From Pyrocephalus nanus (Eukaryota > Chordata > Aves > Passeriformes > Tyrannidae): a stretch of DNA of 64,000 nucleotides. Below are positions 51,701 through 63,400 of the stretch, piece by piece. How positions within the stretch are numbered: position 1 is the first letter of the stretch; each line of letters begins with the position of its first letter. The notes under the pieces were generated by a model. The model saw nothing but the letters and a program-made list of their open reading frames with translations. It was not told the origin of the DNA and searched no databases. The stretch covers positions 2,343,501 to 2,407,500 of the forward strand of contig CM076268.1 in the NCBI GenBank assembly GCA_038380795.1. Direction: 5' to 3'. Made by a program: the position numbers and the translations under genes.

Positions 51701-54073
51701 ACGACAAACTGTCACAGAAAAGACTTTATGCTACTAATGGGAAATTGCCTAAAATACAGTAATAAAATTCAGCATAGGGTCTATCCTGGCATTAGAGCTT
51801 CGTAAATCATTTTATTACAATGACCTCTAACACAGCTATTTACACAATCCTTATAATAATATTTGCATTAAAAAAAGGAGAGAGAGTAGGAGTGACACCA
51901 ACAAAGAATAAATGCATTTTTATCAACGTGTTTTCCACTTCTCCAAATGAAATGAGCCCCTCTACACTGATATCTTTTATGTGTACTACTTCTATACATT
52001 GTCAAAATAAAGCAAGGAGTATTTCTACGTGCAAATAAACAGCAATATTTATTTTCTCATATCAGCTTACCCAAACAATCACCTAAACATATCTATTTTA
52101 AATTATCTAAAACTTCTGATAAAGTACTTGGACTTCAACTCTCTTGTTTATAAGGCATCATCATCTCACACTTGGTCAAACACCTTGAATAAAGAGCACA
52201 GAATTTGTTTTACCTTTCTCAAACAGTTTATTGGCTTCTTCCAAAGCTTCTGTCAGCCTGTTGCTTTTTGAACTCAGCATCTCCTCACGATTTTCTGGGA
52301 GGGAAACGACACATATGAAATCCTAAATTATTGAAATACAGAAGCACTGAGAAATACTGCACTTGTTTGACCCTGACTGGAGGCCAGGTGCCCACAGAGC
52401 TCTATCACTCCCCTCCTCAACTGGACAGGGGAGAGAAAATAGAACAAAGGGCTCACGGGTGGATACAAGAGCAGACAGAGATCCCTCAGCAGTTACTCTA
52501 ACAGGCTCCACTTGGGGAAAGCAGTGGAATTTATTACCAATCAGAATCAGAGCAGGATAATGAGAAGTAAAACGGATCTTAAAACACCTTCCTGGGCTTC
52601 ACTTTATTCCAGATTCTCTCCCTCCTTCCCTCCAATGGTACAGGTGGGAAATGGAGGTTACAGTCAGTTCAGCACATGTTGTTTCTGCCACTAGTTCATC
52701 CTTAGAGAGGATCATCCCTTCTTCCCCTACTCCAGCGTGGGGTCATTCCCACGGGAGACAGCACTCCACCAGCTTCTCCAGCGTGAGTCCATCCCATGGG
52801 AACAGTTCTTCCCAAACTGCCTCATCAGTTTGTGGGTCCCTTTCCACAGGGTGCAGTCCTTCAGAGCAGGCAGCAGCTCTGGCCCTGCACAGACTCTTCT
52901 CTCCACAGGTCCCTGCCATGACCCTGCTCCAGCGTAGAGCCCTGCCCGTGCTGCGGGTGGGTCTCTGCTCCCCCGGGGCCCTCCCTGGGTTGCAGGGGCA
53001 CAGCTGCCTCACCACGGGCTGCACCACAGGCTGCAGGAGAACCTCAGCACCTCCTGCACCGCCCTGGGGGGCTGCACAGCTGCTTCTCTCTTCTCTGGTC
53101 ACAATTACTTTTGCACAATTACCTTTTTTCCCCTCTTAAATATTCTATCCCAGAGGTGTTACTGTGGTCACTGATGGGCTCAGCCTTGGCCAGTGGCAGG
53201 TCCCTCTTGGCTCTGTGGACACGGGGGAAGTGTCTGGCAGCTTCTCAGATCCGCAGCCCCTCTGCCACCAAACCCTGGCCATACAAACCCAATACAAACA
53301 CATGCTCACAACCTAATCAAAACTGGCTAATTCGTTCCCATCATACACACAAAAATACAGAATATATAGCACATTAATTCCAGGACGATACAGGCCCCAT
53401 CTTTATTAATGCTTATGCATTAACTAAGACTGAAGTAGCAATTTTACTTCAGTGGGATAAGACTCATATGGTTGAATATCTGTTAACAAGGATGGCTGCT
53501 GGAAGTGTCCAAGGCCAGGCTGAACGGCGCTTGGAGCGACCTAGGATAGTGCAAGGTGTTCCTGCACATGGCAGGGGGTGGAATGAGATGAGCTTTAAGC
53601 TCCCTTCCAACCACTCCATGCTGCTGTCACTCCATACAAATGCCTGCTGGGAGCCCAACACCGGTCCAAGCACAAACCCAAAGCATCAGCGGCCCAAGGC
53701 CCCCGGCGTTCCCCACAGCCGCAGGACCCGCACGGAGCGCTCCCGGCCCGCTGCCCGCCTTACGCTGCACGCTGGAGATGAGCTCCCGGTACTGCCTGCG
53801 GATCGACCTGTTGTGCTCGTTGTCGCCGCCGTCGCCGATCTCCAGCTGCCGGACTCGCTCGCTCGCCTCCTCCTCCGTGTCCTCGCCGGGGGACGGCGAG
53901 CGCGGCAGGCCCGGCGGCCCGTCCCGGGAGGTGGAGGGCAGCGGGACGCGGCCCCGGCCCGGGGGGGAATCGCCGCTGCCTTGAGCCACATCGCGGCCCC
54001 GGGGCCGAGCGGCCGCCGGGCCTGTGCCCGACCTGCCGGGGCCGTGCCCGGGTCGGCCCCGCCTGACTGGCAT
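45619..54073 (-). CDS. NSMCE4A: NSMCE4A, SMC5/6 complex kleisin subunit (Nse4)
   Basis: A complete gene of ten coding exons totalling 1173 nt (390 residues plus stop), close to the ~385 residues of human NSMCE4A. Nse4 bridges the SMC5 and SMC6 heads and binds Nse1-Nse3; the complex acts in the nucleus in recombinational repair and replication. The first ~90 residues are Pro/Gly/Ser-rich and acidic. A helical Nse3-binding region follows ([33 protein letters not shown]). The C-terminal winged-helix-type domain includes [38 protein letters not shown] and HVSFLIR. The start at 54073 was chosen because it gives a human-like N-terminal length; the frame stays open further upstream. Its promoter is a CpG island. 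It lies 1.7 kb upstream of ATE1 in the same orientation. Confidence 0.95.
46031..46122 (-). CDS. NSMCE4A: NSMCE4A exon 9
   Basis: A 92-nt exon that keeps frame between exons 8 and 10: [20 protein letters not shown], then [11 protein letters not shown]. The leading EP and the ...LSYRDWE-like end match human. The acceptor is GATCAG. A second AG 24 nt further in would also keep frame but loses the conserved EP. Confidence 0.88.
46725..46773 (-). CDS. NSMCE4A: NSMCE4A exon 8
   Basis: A 49-nt exon, [16 protein letters not shown], matching human DGFARIRLDQDRLPVI. Donor GTAAAA. Confidence 0.95.
47544..47638 (-). CDS. NSMCE4A: NSMCE4A exon 7
   Basis: A 95-nt exon encoding [20 protein letters not shown] followed by [11 protein letters not shown], the hallmark of the Nse4 C-terminal domain. 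Donor GTAAGG. Confidence 0.97.
48099..48189 (-). CDS. NSMCE4A: NSMCE4A exon 6
   Basis: A 91-nt exon encoding [20 protein letters not shown] and [10 protein letters not shown], nearly identical in pattern to human. Donor GTAAGT. Confidence 0.95.
49441..49540 (-). CDS. NSMCE4A: NSMCE4A exon 5
   Basis: A 100-nt exon starting LGSFKSEPP with basic [20 protein letters not shown], ending TQ at a GTTTGT donor. It corresponds to the basic linker before the C-terminal domain. Confidence 0.92.
50877..51016 (-). CDS. NSMCE4A: NSMCE4A exon 4
   Basis: A 140-nt exon, [15 protein letters not shown] and [20 protein letters not shown]. The THMGVN-like start and the TFHF-type end match the family. Acceptor TTTGTAG and donor GTAAGT. 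Confidence 0.94.
51578..51708 (-). CDS. NSMCE4A: NSMCE4A exon 3
   Basis: A 131-nt exon encoding [20 protein letters not shown], then [21 protein letters not shown]. This is the best-conserved part of the N-terminal half. Donor GTAAGT. Confidence 0.96.
52214..52294 (-). CDS. NSMCE4A: NSMCE4A exon 2
   Basis: An 81-nt exon encoding [20 protein letters not shown] followed by NKLFEK, matching the human NREDILN...LTEVLEEANTLF region. Phase 1 in and out. Confidence 0.93.
52640..53310 (-). mobile_element. Avian interspersed element (possibly ERV/LTR-derived) in NSMCE4A intron 1
   Basis: A GC-rich block with a reiterated CTCCAGCGTG-type motif (52731, 52787, 52926), followed by GGTCACTGATGGGCTCAGCC and CCATACAAACCCAATACAAA. 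I recognise this from memory as a common bird-genome repeat; the class (ERV/LTR) and the orientation are uncertain. Confidence 0.55.
53500..53625 (+). mobile_element. CR1 LINE 3' fragment in NSMCE4A intron 1
   Basis: GGAAGTGTCCAAGGCCAGGC, CTTGGAGCGACCTAGGATAG and CATGGCAGGGGGTGGAATGA: CR1 3' end, opposite to the host gene and about 140 bp from the exon 1 donor. Confidence 0.85.
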
Positions 54074-54520
54074 GGCCGAGCCTCGGCCCGCGGGGCCCGC
54101 ACGGCGAGGCTGCACCGCCCGGGCTCTGCCCGCGACCTCACCCGGGCTCTGCCAGCGACCTTCCGCCTGCGCTGCCGGTGTGGCCTCGGCTGCGCAGTGC
54201 GCTCCTGAGCAGGCTGGGCCGGGCCGAGCTGCTCCCTTCCCTTCCCGGGCCGAGCTGCCCCTTTCCCCGGCCGGCCGCGGGGCTGTCCCCGCCGCGCTCA
54301 CCCGCGGAGCGGCCCCGCAACCGCCGCCTGCAACGAGCGGCCTGCGAGCAGCGCCCGCCGCGATCCCCGCACGATCCCGGCACGGCAGGATCGGCTCGGC
54401 CTGGCCGGGACCGCCCGCAGCGGGCCCGGGGCCGCCGCCGCCTCCGGAGGGCGCTGCGGGCGCGGCAGAGCCGCGGTGCGGGAGGGAGGAGGCACAGCCA
54501 TACCCGGGAGACACCGCAGG
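53690..54520. promoter_or_regulatory. CpG island promoter of NSMCE4A
   Basis: A GC-rich, CpG-dense block covering NSMCE4A exon 1 and about 450 bp upstream. Several overlapping frames are open here because of base composition only. Bidirectional activity is possible, but no plus-strand coding exon was recognised. Confidence 0.8.
53764..54073 (-). CDS. NSMCE4A: NSMCE4A exon 1
   Basis: 310 nt from ATG 54073 ([13 protein letters not shown]) to the GTAAGG donor, ending [15 protein letters not shown]-rich, within the CpG island. The upstream in-frame open stretch to 54514 lacks similarity and is probably 5' UTR or promoter; the start codon is therefore slightly uncertain. Confidence 0.88.
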
Positions 54521-54649
54521 GAAACGGAGAGTTAAAGCGCTGCTGAGAGCCTGTGATACACATATATCTACATATGTTTGTCTCCATAGAAATGCCCCCG
54601 TTAGTCACGGAGCAGGGATCTGGGCTCTGGCAAATAAAACAAATGATGG

Positions 54650-54992
54650 AGTCATAGCATGGTTTGGGTGTGAAGGAACACTTAAAGACCCATCTAGTTA
54701 TAATCATAGAATCATCAGGGTTGGAAGAGGCCGACAGCATCATCCAGTCCAACCAAACGGCCAACACTTCCACTGTAACCTCTAAAACACTAAACCACAT
54801 CACCTACCTCCTCTTAAACACCTCCTGGGATGGTGACTCCACCCTGGGCAACCTGTTCCAGTGCCTGACCACCCAAACAGTGGCAAATTTTTTATTGATA
54901 TCGAATCTGAATCTCCCCTGTCTTAGCTGGAGGCCATTTCCTCTGGCTCTCCCTTTCAGGGGAGTTGTAGAGAGCAATGAGGTTCCCTTTAA

Positions 54993-55032
<40 letters not shown>

Positions 55033-55095
55033 AGACTAAACAAAGCCAGCTCCCTCAGCTGTTCCTCATAAGACAAATTTTCTAGACCTTTTCAC
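54650..55095 (-). mobile_element. CR1 LINE fragment(s) with internal poly-T
   Basis: A reverse CR1 tail (ATCATAGAATCATCAGGGTT, then GGAAGAGGCC) and body (CTCCACCCTGGGCAACCTGT, CAGTGCCTGACCACCCAAAC). A partial second tail just before it (GCATGGTTTGGGTGTGAAGG) suggests two nested or adjacent insertions. A 36-T tract interrupts the body. Confidence 0.85.
54996..55031. repeat. Poly-T tract, 36 nt, inside CR1
   Basis: An uninterrupted T run lying within a CR1 body rather than at its end; probably an expanded short T stretch. Confidence 0.95.
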
Positions 55096-56483
55096 TTTTC
55101 TAAACCTTTCACCATGTTCCTGTGACGTGGCATCCTGCTGACCATTATTTTCTCAGGAAAACATGAGCAAACTATTCAGTAAGGTGATTTTCAAACAGTT
55201 TAACAGCTGGAAGCCAGAAGCAGTGTCATGCAACCAGAATGTTCTCTCTCCTATGCCATTAACTCTGTTTAAGAATTATGTTATTTATCTGAAAATTAAT
55301 TTACAACACATGCAATGTCACCTCCCATGTCCCAGACCTCACCTGCCAAAATAAAGCCACTGCCTGCTTTAAGCTGAAATCACAACACCCACCTTCAGAA
55401 GAAGGGGAAATACAGGGGAATATTGTATAAAACTACCCTCTATTAATTAATTAATTAAGGTATATTGACTTTCTCCTCCCAGTGAGTTCAGATGTCAGGA
55501 TGCAAATAAAGGCTTAACAAGTGTGAGTTACAATTTTTTTACTGTCATCTGACTATGCTTAATCTGGCCTAAACATTTTGTGGTATTGCAAGGCATCCCC
55601 CTGAATTTTTGTTTTGGGTGTTCTGCTTGTCCAGATGATCAGATTTCTGCTGTCCTGGCTATTATTGTGTATTTATGTCAATTGTTATTGTCAACAGGGA
55701 GAATGGTAAGTGAAGAAAATGGCCTATGTTCAGTTCACTGTAAGATTTTCAAGTTGTTTTTACTCACCAAGCCTGTTTTTATGTCTAATGCTCACTCAAT
55801 TTTCATCCATCCATGTGCATAAACCCTTATTCTCGTGTGTGGCAATACAGGACTTGTTGCCCAGCGATGGCTGTTCCTGACATAAAGTTAATCCTGGTGA
55901 TCCCAAACGGGGCCTGGACTAATTGAAAACACCAGAAACAAAACAGCTGAGGTACTTTGGCATTCAGCTGCCAGCCCTGCAAGCAAACACAGATGAGGGG
56001 AAATGGTTTTAACGAGCGTAGCGAAATTAAAAAAATTGTTTTAGCCATGTGGAAGTTTAAGTTTGTGTACGTGGTTCTTGCAGAAACTTTCATTTTTGTA
56101 TTTACAGATAATGCTGTGGGAGGTAAGAATTTGGCACCAGGTATTGTCTCAGCAGTGTGGATTAGGTTCCAGCCCATCACATCACAGCAGACATTGTACC
56201 AATCTAAGAAGGTATTTTCAGAGGAATATGAAAGAACAATTATTGATAGAATTATGAAAAAATCTGGGGCCCAATTGGGTGGGGTGTCAAGGAAAAAAGT
56301 CTGTCAGGATCAAACCCTGTTTGGCACCAGAAATGCGTTCTTTTGGACTTGGAAGGATTCATGAAGTGAAAAACTGACACCAGGTTGCTACAACAACGTG
56401 TGGAAGTCATGCACCTGGACACTGAAATGCTGAAAACCTTCGACTTTTTCCCTACAATCAAAGAGCAATTTAGAAAAATAAAG

Positions 56484-56526
56484 TAAAATAAAATAAAATA
56501 AAATAAAATAAAATAAAATAAAATAA
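56484..56526. repeat. (TAAAA)n microsatellite
   Basis: About eight to nine TAAAA units in tandem. Confidence 0.93.
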
Positions 56527-57736
56527 ATCTTTGCTAGAAGGAGCAGGAAGTATATGCATAAATCAGTGATGCCTCAGAGTAGAGAATAACCAGACAGCTG
56601 CAGCCTTGGTGGCCCATCCAGTACATTTTGAATGAAGGAACAAAAAAATTAAAAGCAAATGCAGAACAGTGTCAGAGTTTTGCAAATGCAAAGAGCCAAT
56701 TAGTGCTCTAAAGAATTGTGCCCCTCTTTTGCATAACTGCATGGCAATTTTTTGGACATGGACATTTTAATATGCTAATAATTTCTGTATTCACAGACAA
56801 TTCATAAATTCACTTTTCTTTACAGCAATAGCTAGAAATTATCACCTATTAGACATTGCCAGCACCATGCAAACAACTGACTTAAACCTGAGCACTTCTG
56901 TGTCAGGTTTAATCCTATCAGAGCAATCATTTTTTTTTATATCTTGTGCTGATGTGGATATATTTTTATTGCATGTGTTTCAAGGCCTGGAACTCCTGAA
57001 AGTCTCACACGTGTAACACTCTGACTTCAACCACCACATCCAAACGAGTGGGCTGCAAGTTCCATCTTATCCATGGTGGGAACAGACAAGCTGCATTCCC
57101 TCTTTTCCAGCCATGTGGGCAAAGGAAAACTGAACCCAGGCAAATGGGTGAAGAGTGGAATGGAGGCCGAAGATTTTCCTTCTCTCCATCCTGCCAGGTA
57201 ACCTGCTGGCATTCCCAGACTTGGAATGTTTATTCCGAACGCCAGCAAAGCATTCCTTGTGAAATAGGTGGGGCAGTGGTGACTGGCAGTGCAAGGCACC
57301 TGTCAGTTTTAGCCGTGCTGTGTTTACACTCATATGGTCACTGATTCATTTTCCCAACCTTTGCTTACTAAGTCAGGTGAGAGAGACAGCCCTGATACTT
57401 CAGAGTTACAGAGTGAAAGAATTCCACTTGCACTGGTAGAACATGGAACTTGTCTCACTGCCTTAAGCAAACCATACACCAACCACAGCGGTGACAACAA
57501 GCTGCACCCAGAGTACAGGACCTGCCTCGTGCTCTTCCCATCCAGCAACTGAGAATTCCTGTGAGGAACTGATGTGTCACAGCCCCACAGCTCACTGGGT
57601 CAGATTCCTTGCACCTCGTAGCTACCCGGCATAGTGTTCTCAAACATCAGCCAATTCACATTAATAGAACACTTTCATGTGATCCCGGGAGAAAGGGGAT
57701 CCACACACCAGCCAGGAGGGAAGGAGTGCAGAGGGT

Positions 57737-57792
57737 TATATAAATCAGGGACAGAGTGGTGCATTTTCATTTTCGGTCGAGGGGAAAATTGG
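57737..57792 (+). promoter_or_regulatory. Candidate TATA promoter with short first exon
   Basis: TATATAA at 57737-57743 on the plus strand is followed about 50 bp later by a consensus splice donor, GGGTAAGTGC (GT at 57793). A start site near 57765-57772 would make a noncoding first exon of ~25 nt. It could serve TACC2, expected to the right, or a noncoding RNA. Inference only. Confidence 0.25.
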
Positions 57793-60280
57793 GTAAGTGC
57801 TTTTTCATTAGTTCTTTAAATTTAAAAATGTCTAGACTCAGAACTGTTTGCTAATTATGTTTTAGACATTACAGAAAGGCAAAGGAAGTGTCTTTCAAAA
57901 GAAAAGAATTTTTTCCTCTGTACCATTAAAAAACAGTGTCTCCTTTGAGGTTCTATAGTTTTCTGATCTCTTGTATAACTTGTTTTATGATCCACATACC
58001 CTATGTAGTAGGTCTGCAGGATGATGTCTAGTTACTCAGTATCTTTCTGAGACCAAGAGACTGATTGTTAAATGTGCATGTCCTAAAATAGCCATTTTAA
58101 AAACATGTTACAACATTACAGACTGTAATAACTATTTGCAAAATGCTGGAGCTTTTAAACGTGGCTCTCTTCCACTGTTGTTCTTTTTTTGGTTTTTTTT
58201 TTTTTTCAGAAATGGTTCTAAGGGTTTGTTGTTTGTAAGTTGCCATGTAACAACAAGAACGTGTTTTTCTCATGCAGAATCTCAGAGATAAAATGAGCTG
58301 GCTGGTCACTATGCAGATGTTGAACAGTGATTTTCAGTGAGAACTGGCTGTGATGTTTCCCCCCCTCATGCACAATAAAGTTTTCTTCAGGCTGTAAAAC
58401 ACAACACTGAGCAGCTGTAGATACAGCATTGCCTCAGCTGACCCAAAACTCTCATAGATCTTAAGGTAGTTGAAGTCACTTTTAGTCCTGCCCACTGGGA
58501 GGACTAATTAGATCAAAATAATACTTCACTAGTTTGAGATTAGCAAGGATTTGATTACGTCATTTTTTTAAACATTGAAGGCATGATATTGAAACCTGTT
58601 GTCAACATGTAAGTCCGTGGCCACTTCAATTATTTCTGGATTTTATTATTTGGGGTTCATATCACCACAGTGATTTGGAAACTGTTTTGCAAGTAACTGC
58701 CGTAAAAAAAAATCTTCAGGAAGAAAATAACAATCCTATTGACAGGATGACAGTGGCAGGCATGCTCCTGTCTATTATTTCCTACAAAATCTGATCTTAT
58801 CCAAAAAACAGAGTGCTTATAGCTTGAATATACAGTACGATTCAGCTGTTTAGAAAGGGGAAAAAAGGGATAGACACCCATTCAAATAAAATAAATAACC
58901 CCAGTTCCAGTGTTGTGCTTCATACTCACAGCTGTGTCTGCAGAACGTTTCCCCCTTATCCAAAAAAAAAAAAAAAAAATCATCGACACTGTAAATTGTT
59001 TACCAATTATTTTGGGGGGGGCTTGATACAAACCAAGCAGCATAGGAATAGAAGCAATAGTTTGGAGAGCTTCCAGAGTAGGCAGCACAGGGAATGACAT
59101 CTCTGGGCAGGTTCAGGTTGTGACATCAGCAGGCTGGGGAAGGTTCCCTGCCTTCACTGGCAGCTCCCCTTCAGCTGAGTGGGAGAAATGGAGGATATTG
59201 AGTACATTCCTTTCTTACCACTTGAAATTCCCTTGTGGTAGTATTAGAGAATGGTTTTATGGCAGTATTCAGGAATGACTGACCTGTAACAGCCTGATTG
59301 AACTGTAATCAGTGCTGTGCAGCTTCTTTCAGTGAGGAAAGCCAAATTAAGCTTCCCCACTGACCATGGGCCTTTTCTCTGCAAAGATGGGCCTTCATTC
59401 TGGGGGAGGTGGGAGCCACTACACAGGCTGCAGAAAGCTCTCAGATCAGCTTCTGTGTTTTCTGATGCTGGTGGAATAACATTTATAGAAGCCCCTTAAG
59501 TACATAACAAGTCTGAAAAGAGTAAAATTTTACCCTACATCTATGATCTAGGCTTAAAGCTCAGTGAATGGCTTACATTATGTTAATCAATTCCACATTC
59601 ATTTGCAGAAACTAATGGTTTGAAGAGTTGCACTGCTGACAGCCAGGAATAAGAGTAGAGCCATCACAGACTATAGTTTTTATTTTTCTTGACATAATCC
59701 TTTTTAAGTGCTGTGTTCTAAAAATCTCACTGGGAAGCAAAGTTTGATTTAAATTCTGTATGTTTGCATTAGAAGCTCTTGGATGCAGGATACTGTGAAA
59801 ATATAGCAGTTGGTCAAGATCCATCTACAGAATATACAAGCCTCAGCAAGCTTGACAAAACACTGAACTAGATAGTCTTGCCAAATTAAATTTGTCATTA
59901 AATGCTAGTTAGGACTTGACAGACTCATTTACTTCCCTGGTTTCCCAGCTAGCAAATGATCCAGCTTGCACTCTTTGATTCTTGGTCAAGCCCAAGGCTC
60001 AGCCAGCTCCTTGCAGATGGATTGGGAGATGTTTATTTGCCCCACGTGTAAACAGTTGTGTGCTGTGGGGAGTGTTTGTAGGGCTGGAATGGGACTGTAC
60101 AGAAATTAAAGGTAAGAATGATTTATTTTATTACCTGGATGAAATCTGCTGAATGTAAGCCATCAGAAAAGATTTCCCTGGCTCACGGCAACCTGACTGG
60201 GTGTGTGGTGCAGACATGATGTGACAGATGGAGTGCTAATATTTTGGGGTTTATGTGAACAGCTGCCATATTTTCAACAG

Positions 60281-60478
60281 GAATATTTTAGAGGGGGACA
60301 AGAGCAGTGTAACTGTGAGTGAGGAAACAGGACCACAGGATAATCTCCCTGTAAACAATGAAAGAACACAGAAAACTCTGTTACTGGACCAGCACTGCAG
60401 GTGTTTCTACAGAATAGATCTGACTGAGGAACTGATCGATTTAGACAAAAGAGCAGATATTTTCAGAGGAATTCTCTG
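60281..60478 (+). other. Exon-like open frame, unrecognised
   Basis: A 198-nt stretch after TTTTCAACAG and before GTAAAT, open in one frame. It reads as a hydrophilic, acidic peptide (NILEGDKSSVTVSEETGPQD ... LTEELIDLDKRADIFRG). Being divisible by three, it would be a symmetric cassette exon. No family recognised; it may be chance. Confidence 0.22.
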
Positions 60479-63400
60479 GTAAATACGATTCCAGAGCATT
60501 TTGTCCCATTCCCAAAATGTGTTTCCTCCAGCAGACCTGAGTAAATCCATTTATTTTTGAGAGACACTAAAAGTGAGGAGGTCAGCTCTGTTTTCTCTGT
60601 TTCTATGAAATGTCAGCCAAACAGCACCATTTCTGTGCACTGAAGGTCTGGTGTCAGGTTTTTACTCACCCCCCAAAAAGAGGCAGAGAGGATGTGTGTA
60701 GATTTCTGGAGCCCAGATAATTTTTGATGTTGACAAACTGACGTCATGAGCAACTCCTGGTTGAAGCCAGAAACACCAAAATTGCTGCAGTAGGGGGAGG
60801 GGATAAAAAAAAAACATTAATGAGTAACAAACCCCCAATTTTAACAGCACAGATTAATAAAGATGCAGGTTTTCACCTTGCATGCCTAGATTTTAATGTG
60901 TTTTGGTTTTAGCATGGTACAGACTGAATTCTCCAGCACTTCAGGGTGATGTGTATGTGCTGTATTTATTCATGTCTGTCTGTCACTTCTAATACCAGTG
61001 TGATGTGAGCTATTGCCTGTATTTCTGTATGTATATGTGGATTATATATACAGCATAATGGTGCCATTGAAACCACAGTAATTATTAATATCTGTTGGAA
61101 TAAGTTGCATGCCTACTTGTTACAGTATTGCAGTTTTCCAAGCCACTTCCAGCTGTAAAATAAAAATTACACTGAACCGCTTTCTTGATGAGAAAGACAC
61201 GATTCTACCCACAAATGTGGAGCATTGCCCAGTTTGATCAAACCCATATGAAAATCTCTGCATGATGCAAGGGGCAGGAGGTTTAAATTCATGGTCTAGA
61301 TAAAGTATGGTTTGTATTTTTTTTTTTTTTTAGTTTCTCTGGTAGACTCTTAAATCACTGCAATGCTCACAGGAGGAGGTGAAGTGTGTCAGGAGCACTG
61401 ACCATGGAAATGTTCTTGCACTCTAATAAATCAGACTTAACATTTCTTAATTGTTATACATGCAATATTTAGTTCCTGCATGAAAACTTAACAGCCCCAA
61501 ACCAGTATTTCCCCCCTGGCACTCTTAAACCATTTCAATTCAAAGATTTCAGGAATTTTGGAAACTGTGCTTGAGCCTTTAGCTTTAATATATCCTGCAG
61601 TTTTGTGATATCTTTCTGTGGCAAGTCCTGTTCTTGCACCTGAAGTTTAAAGAGTTTTAACTCGAACTATATCACACTTTTCAGAGAATATTGCTGCTTT
61701 CTAGATGCACAGGACTTTACCATGTAAACCCTAAGAGTTTGATCATACAATATTTTCAATATTGGCTCCTGCTCTAACAAGAAAAGACATTTTTTTTGTC
61801 AGCAAGCCAAGGACGTGCAGTACAAAAAGGCCCCTGATCTTAAATATCCAAAAGAAACAGGCACGAGGCTTGGATAAACACGGAACATTTCTACCTGAAA
61901 GATCAGATCTCAAGGAAAATATGGCAAGCTAAAAAACTTGGATGCTGTTTTGGTCTTCTGCCATCATTTGAGAAATCAGTGCTGACTCTTGGGATTCTGT
62001 GCCAAAATGAATTATCATTTTAACTTTTGAGTCCCCATCCAAAGATGAATCCAGTCCCTGGATCACAGGGATAGCTCTGTGTGCTGAGGTTATAAATATC
62101 ACAGGTGCAGCTGGAGAAGAATTAAGGCAATGTTGCTTATTTCCATTCACTTTATCACCTTTTGTTATGATGTTTAGGGGTGAAGAAACCATCTCAGTGG
62201 CAGTAGATAAATAGATAAATAGCAGATAAATAGAAAGCAGCTGCAAAATCAAATTTTATCTGTTCATCTGTTAAGTACCATCTATGTAATGGCCCAAACT
62301 AAAACATGATTTGATTTTTGTGTTAAAATCTTACTGAGGTGAAAAGGGAAATTCACATCTTCCAGAACCAGCCTGTTTCCAGGCTCAGGAAGTCAATATT
62401 GCAGCCATTTGCAGATCATTTCTGAAGGTTTTCTTCCCAGTTTTTCATTCAGCGTTACAGTTCCTGCTTTAAAAGGTCAGCCTAGTGCATAATTGCTCAT
62501 AACAGCACTTATTTTGTGAGCCTGGTCTCCAGGGAACCTCCCCTAAATCAGAAGTTAGGTGGAGTTAAGGTATTGCAAAGCCTGCAGTAACATATCCATT
62601 AACGATGAAGAAAAGCCAGTGGAAAAAAAAAATACACCCTTAAATTAAGGGTGAACTCCTGAAACTGGAGATTGTTCACACTGCTGGCAAATGATAACAT
62701 GAATATAAATAGTGCAGACCCAGCTGGGCAAGGCAATATGTCATATGAGTTTAAATCTGTCGTTGGGTGAAGCTGATTAGGTTTGTGTCTGTCAGAGGCA
62801 TGAAGGCTGGTGCCATCTGCAACAACAGCGAGCAGCTCAGGGAACTTTATCTCCCCCAGCCACCACGGGGCACTAGGACCACTTCCCACCAGCAGGGCAT
62901 TAGCTCATCTTTTTGAAAAGCCACTGCCACGAAGGCAAACAGCAAGAGCTGAGGTTTAGAGGAGGATGGTGCAGTTCAGGCACCATTTGTGGTCACCAGG
63001 TTGTCATCAATACCTGGAGGACTGGCTTGAGCTGCCTTCCCTCAACCTTGTTTTGCAGCCCTGCTTAGCTGAACCAAAGGAATCAAGGGGAAAAGAAAGG
63101 TTTATAATTTACATTCAGCTTAAACATTCATTCATTACATTAGTTTTAAACATTGTAACGAGGATGAAACTACTGTAATGTCAGTAAGGAGGCATTCTCA
63201 TTGCTGTGCAATTGTTATCCTTTGGGAAAAAAACACATTAAAATTATTTTAGCCTGACTGTTTTTCTGTCCTTCGTTATTTGTGATATCTTTGAGGATAC
63301 CTCTGTGATGTCACTGTGCACAAAAATATTCTTGGCTGACCTTACAAATAAGCCTGAGGAAGCATTTTGGTCCTGATTAGCCTTGAAATGTGATGGAGTC

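Noticed and set aside
54024..54785. Long plus- and minus-strand frames (up to 295 codons) around NSMCE4A exon 1
   Set aside because: Explained by GC-rich CpG-island composition; only the 53764-54073 part has family similarity.
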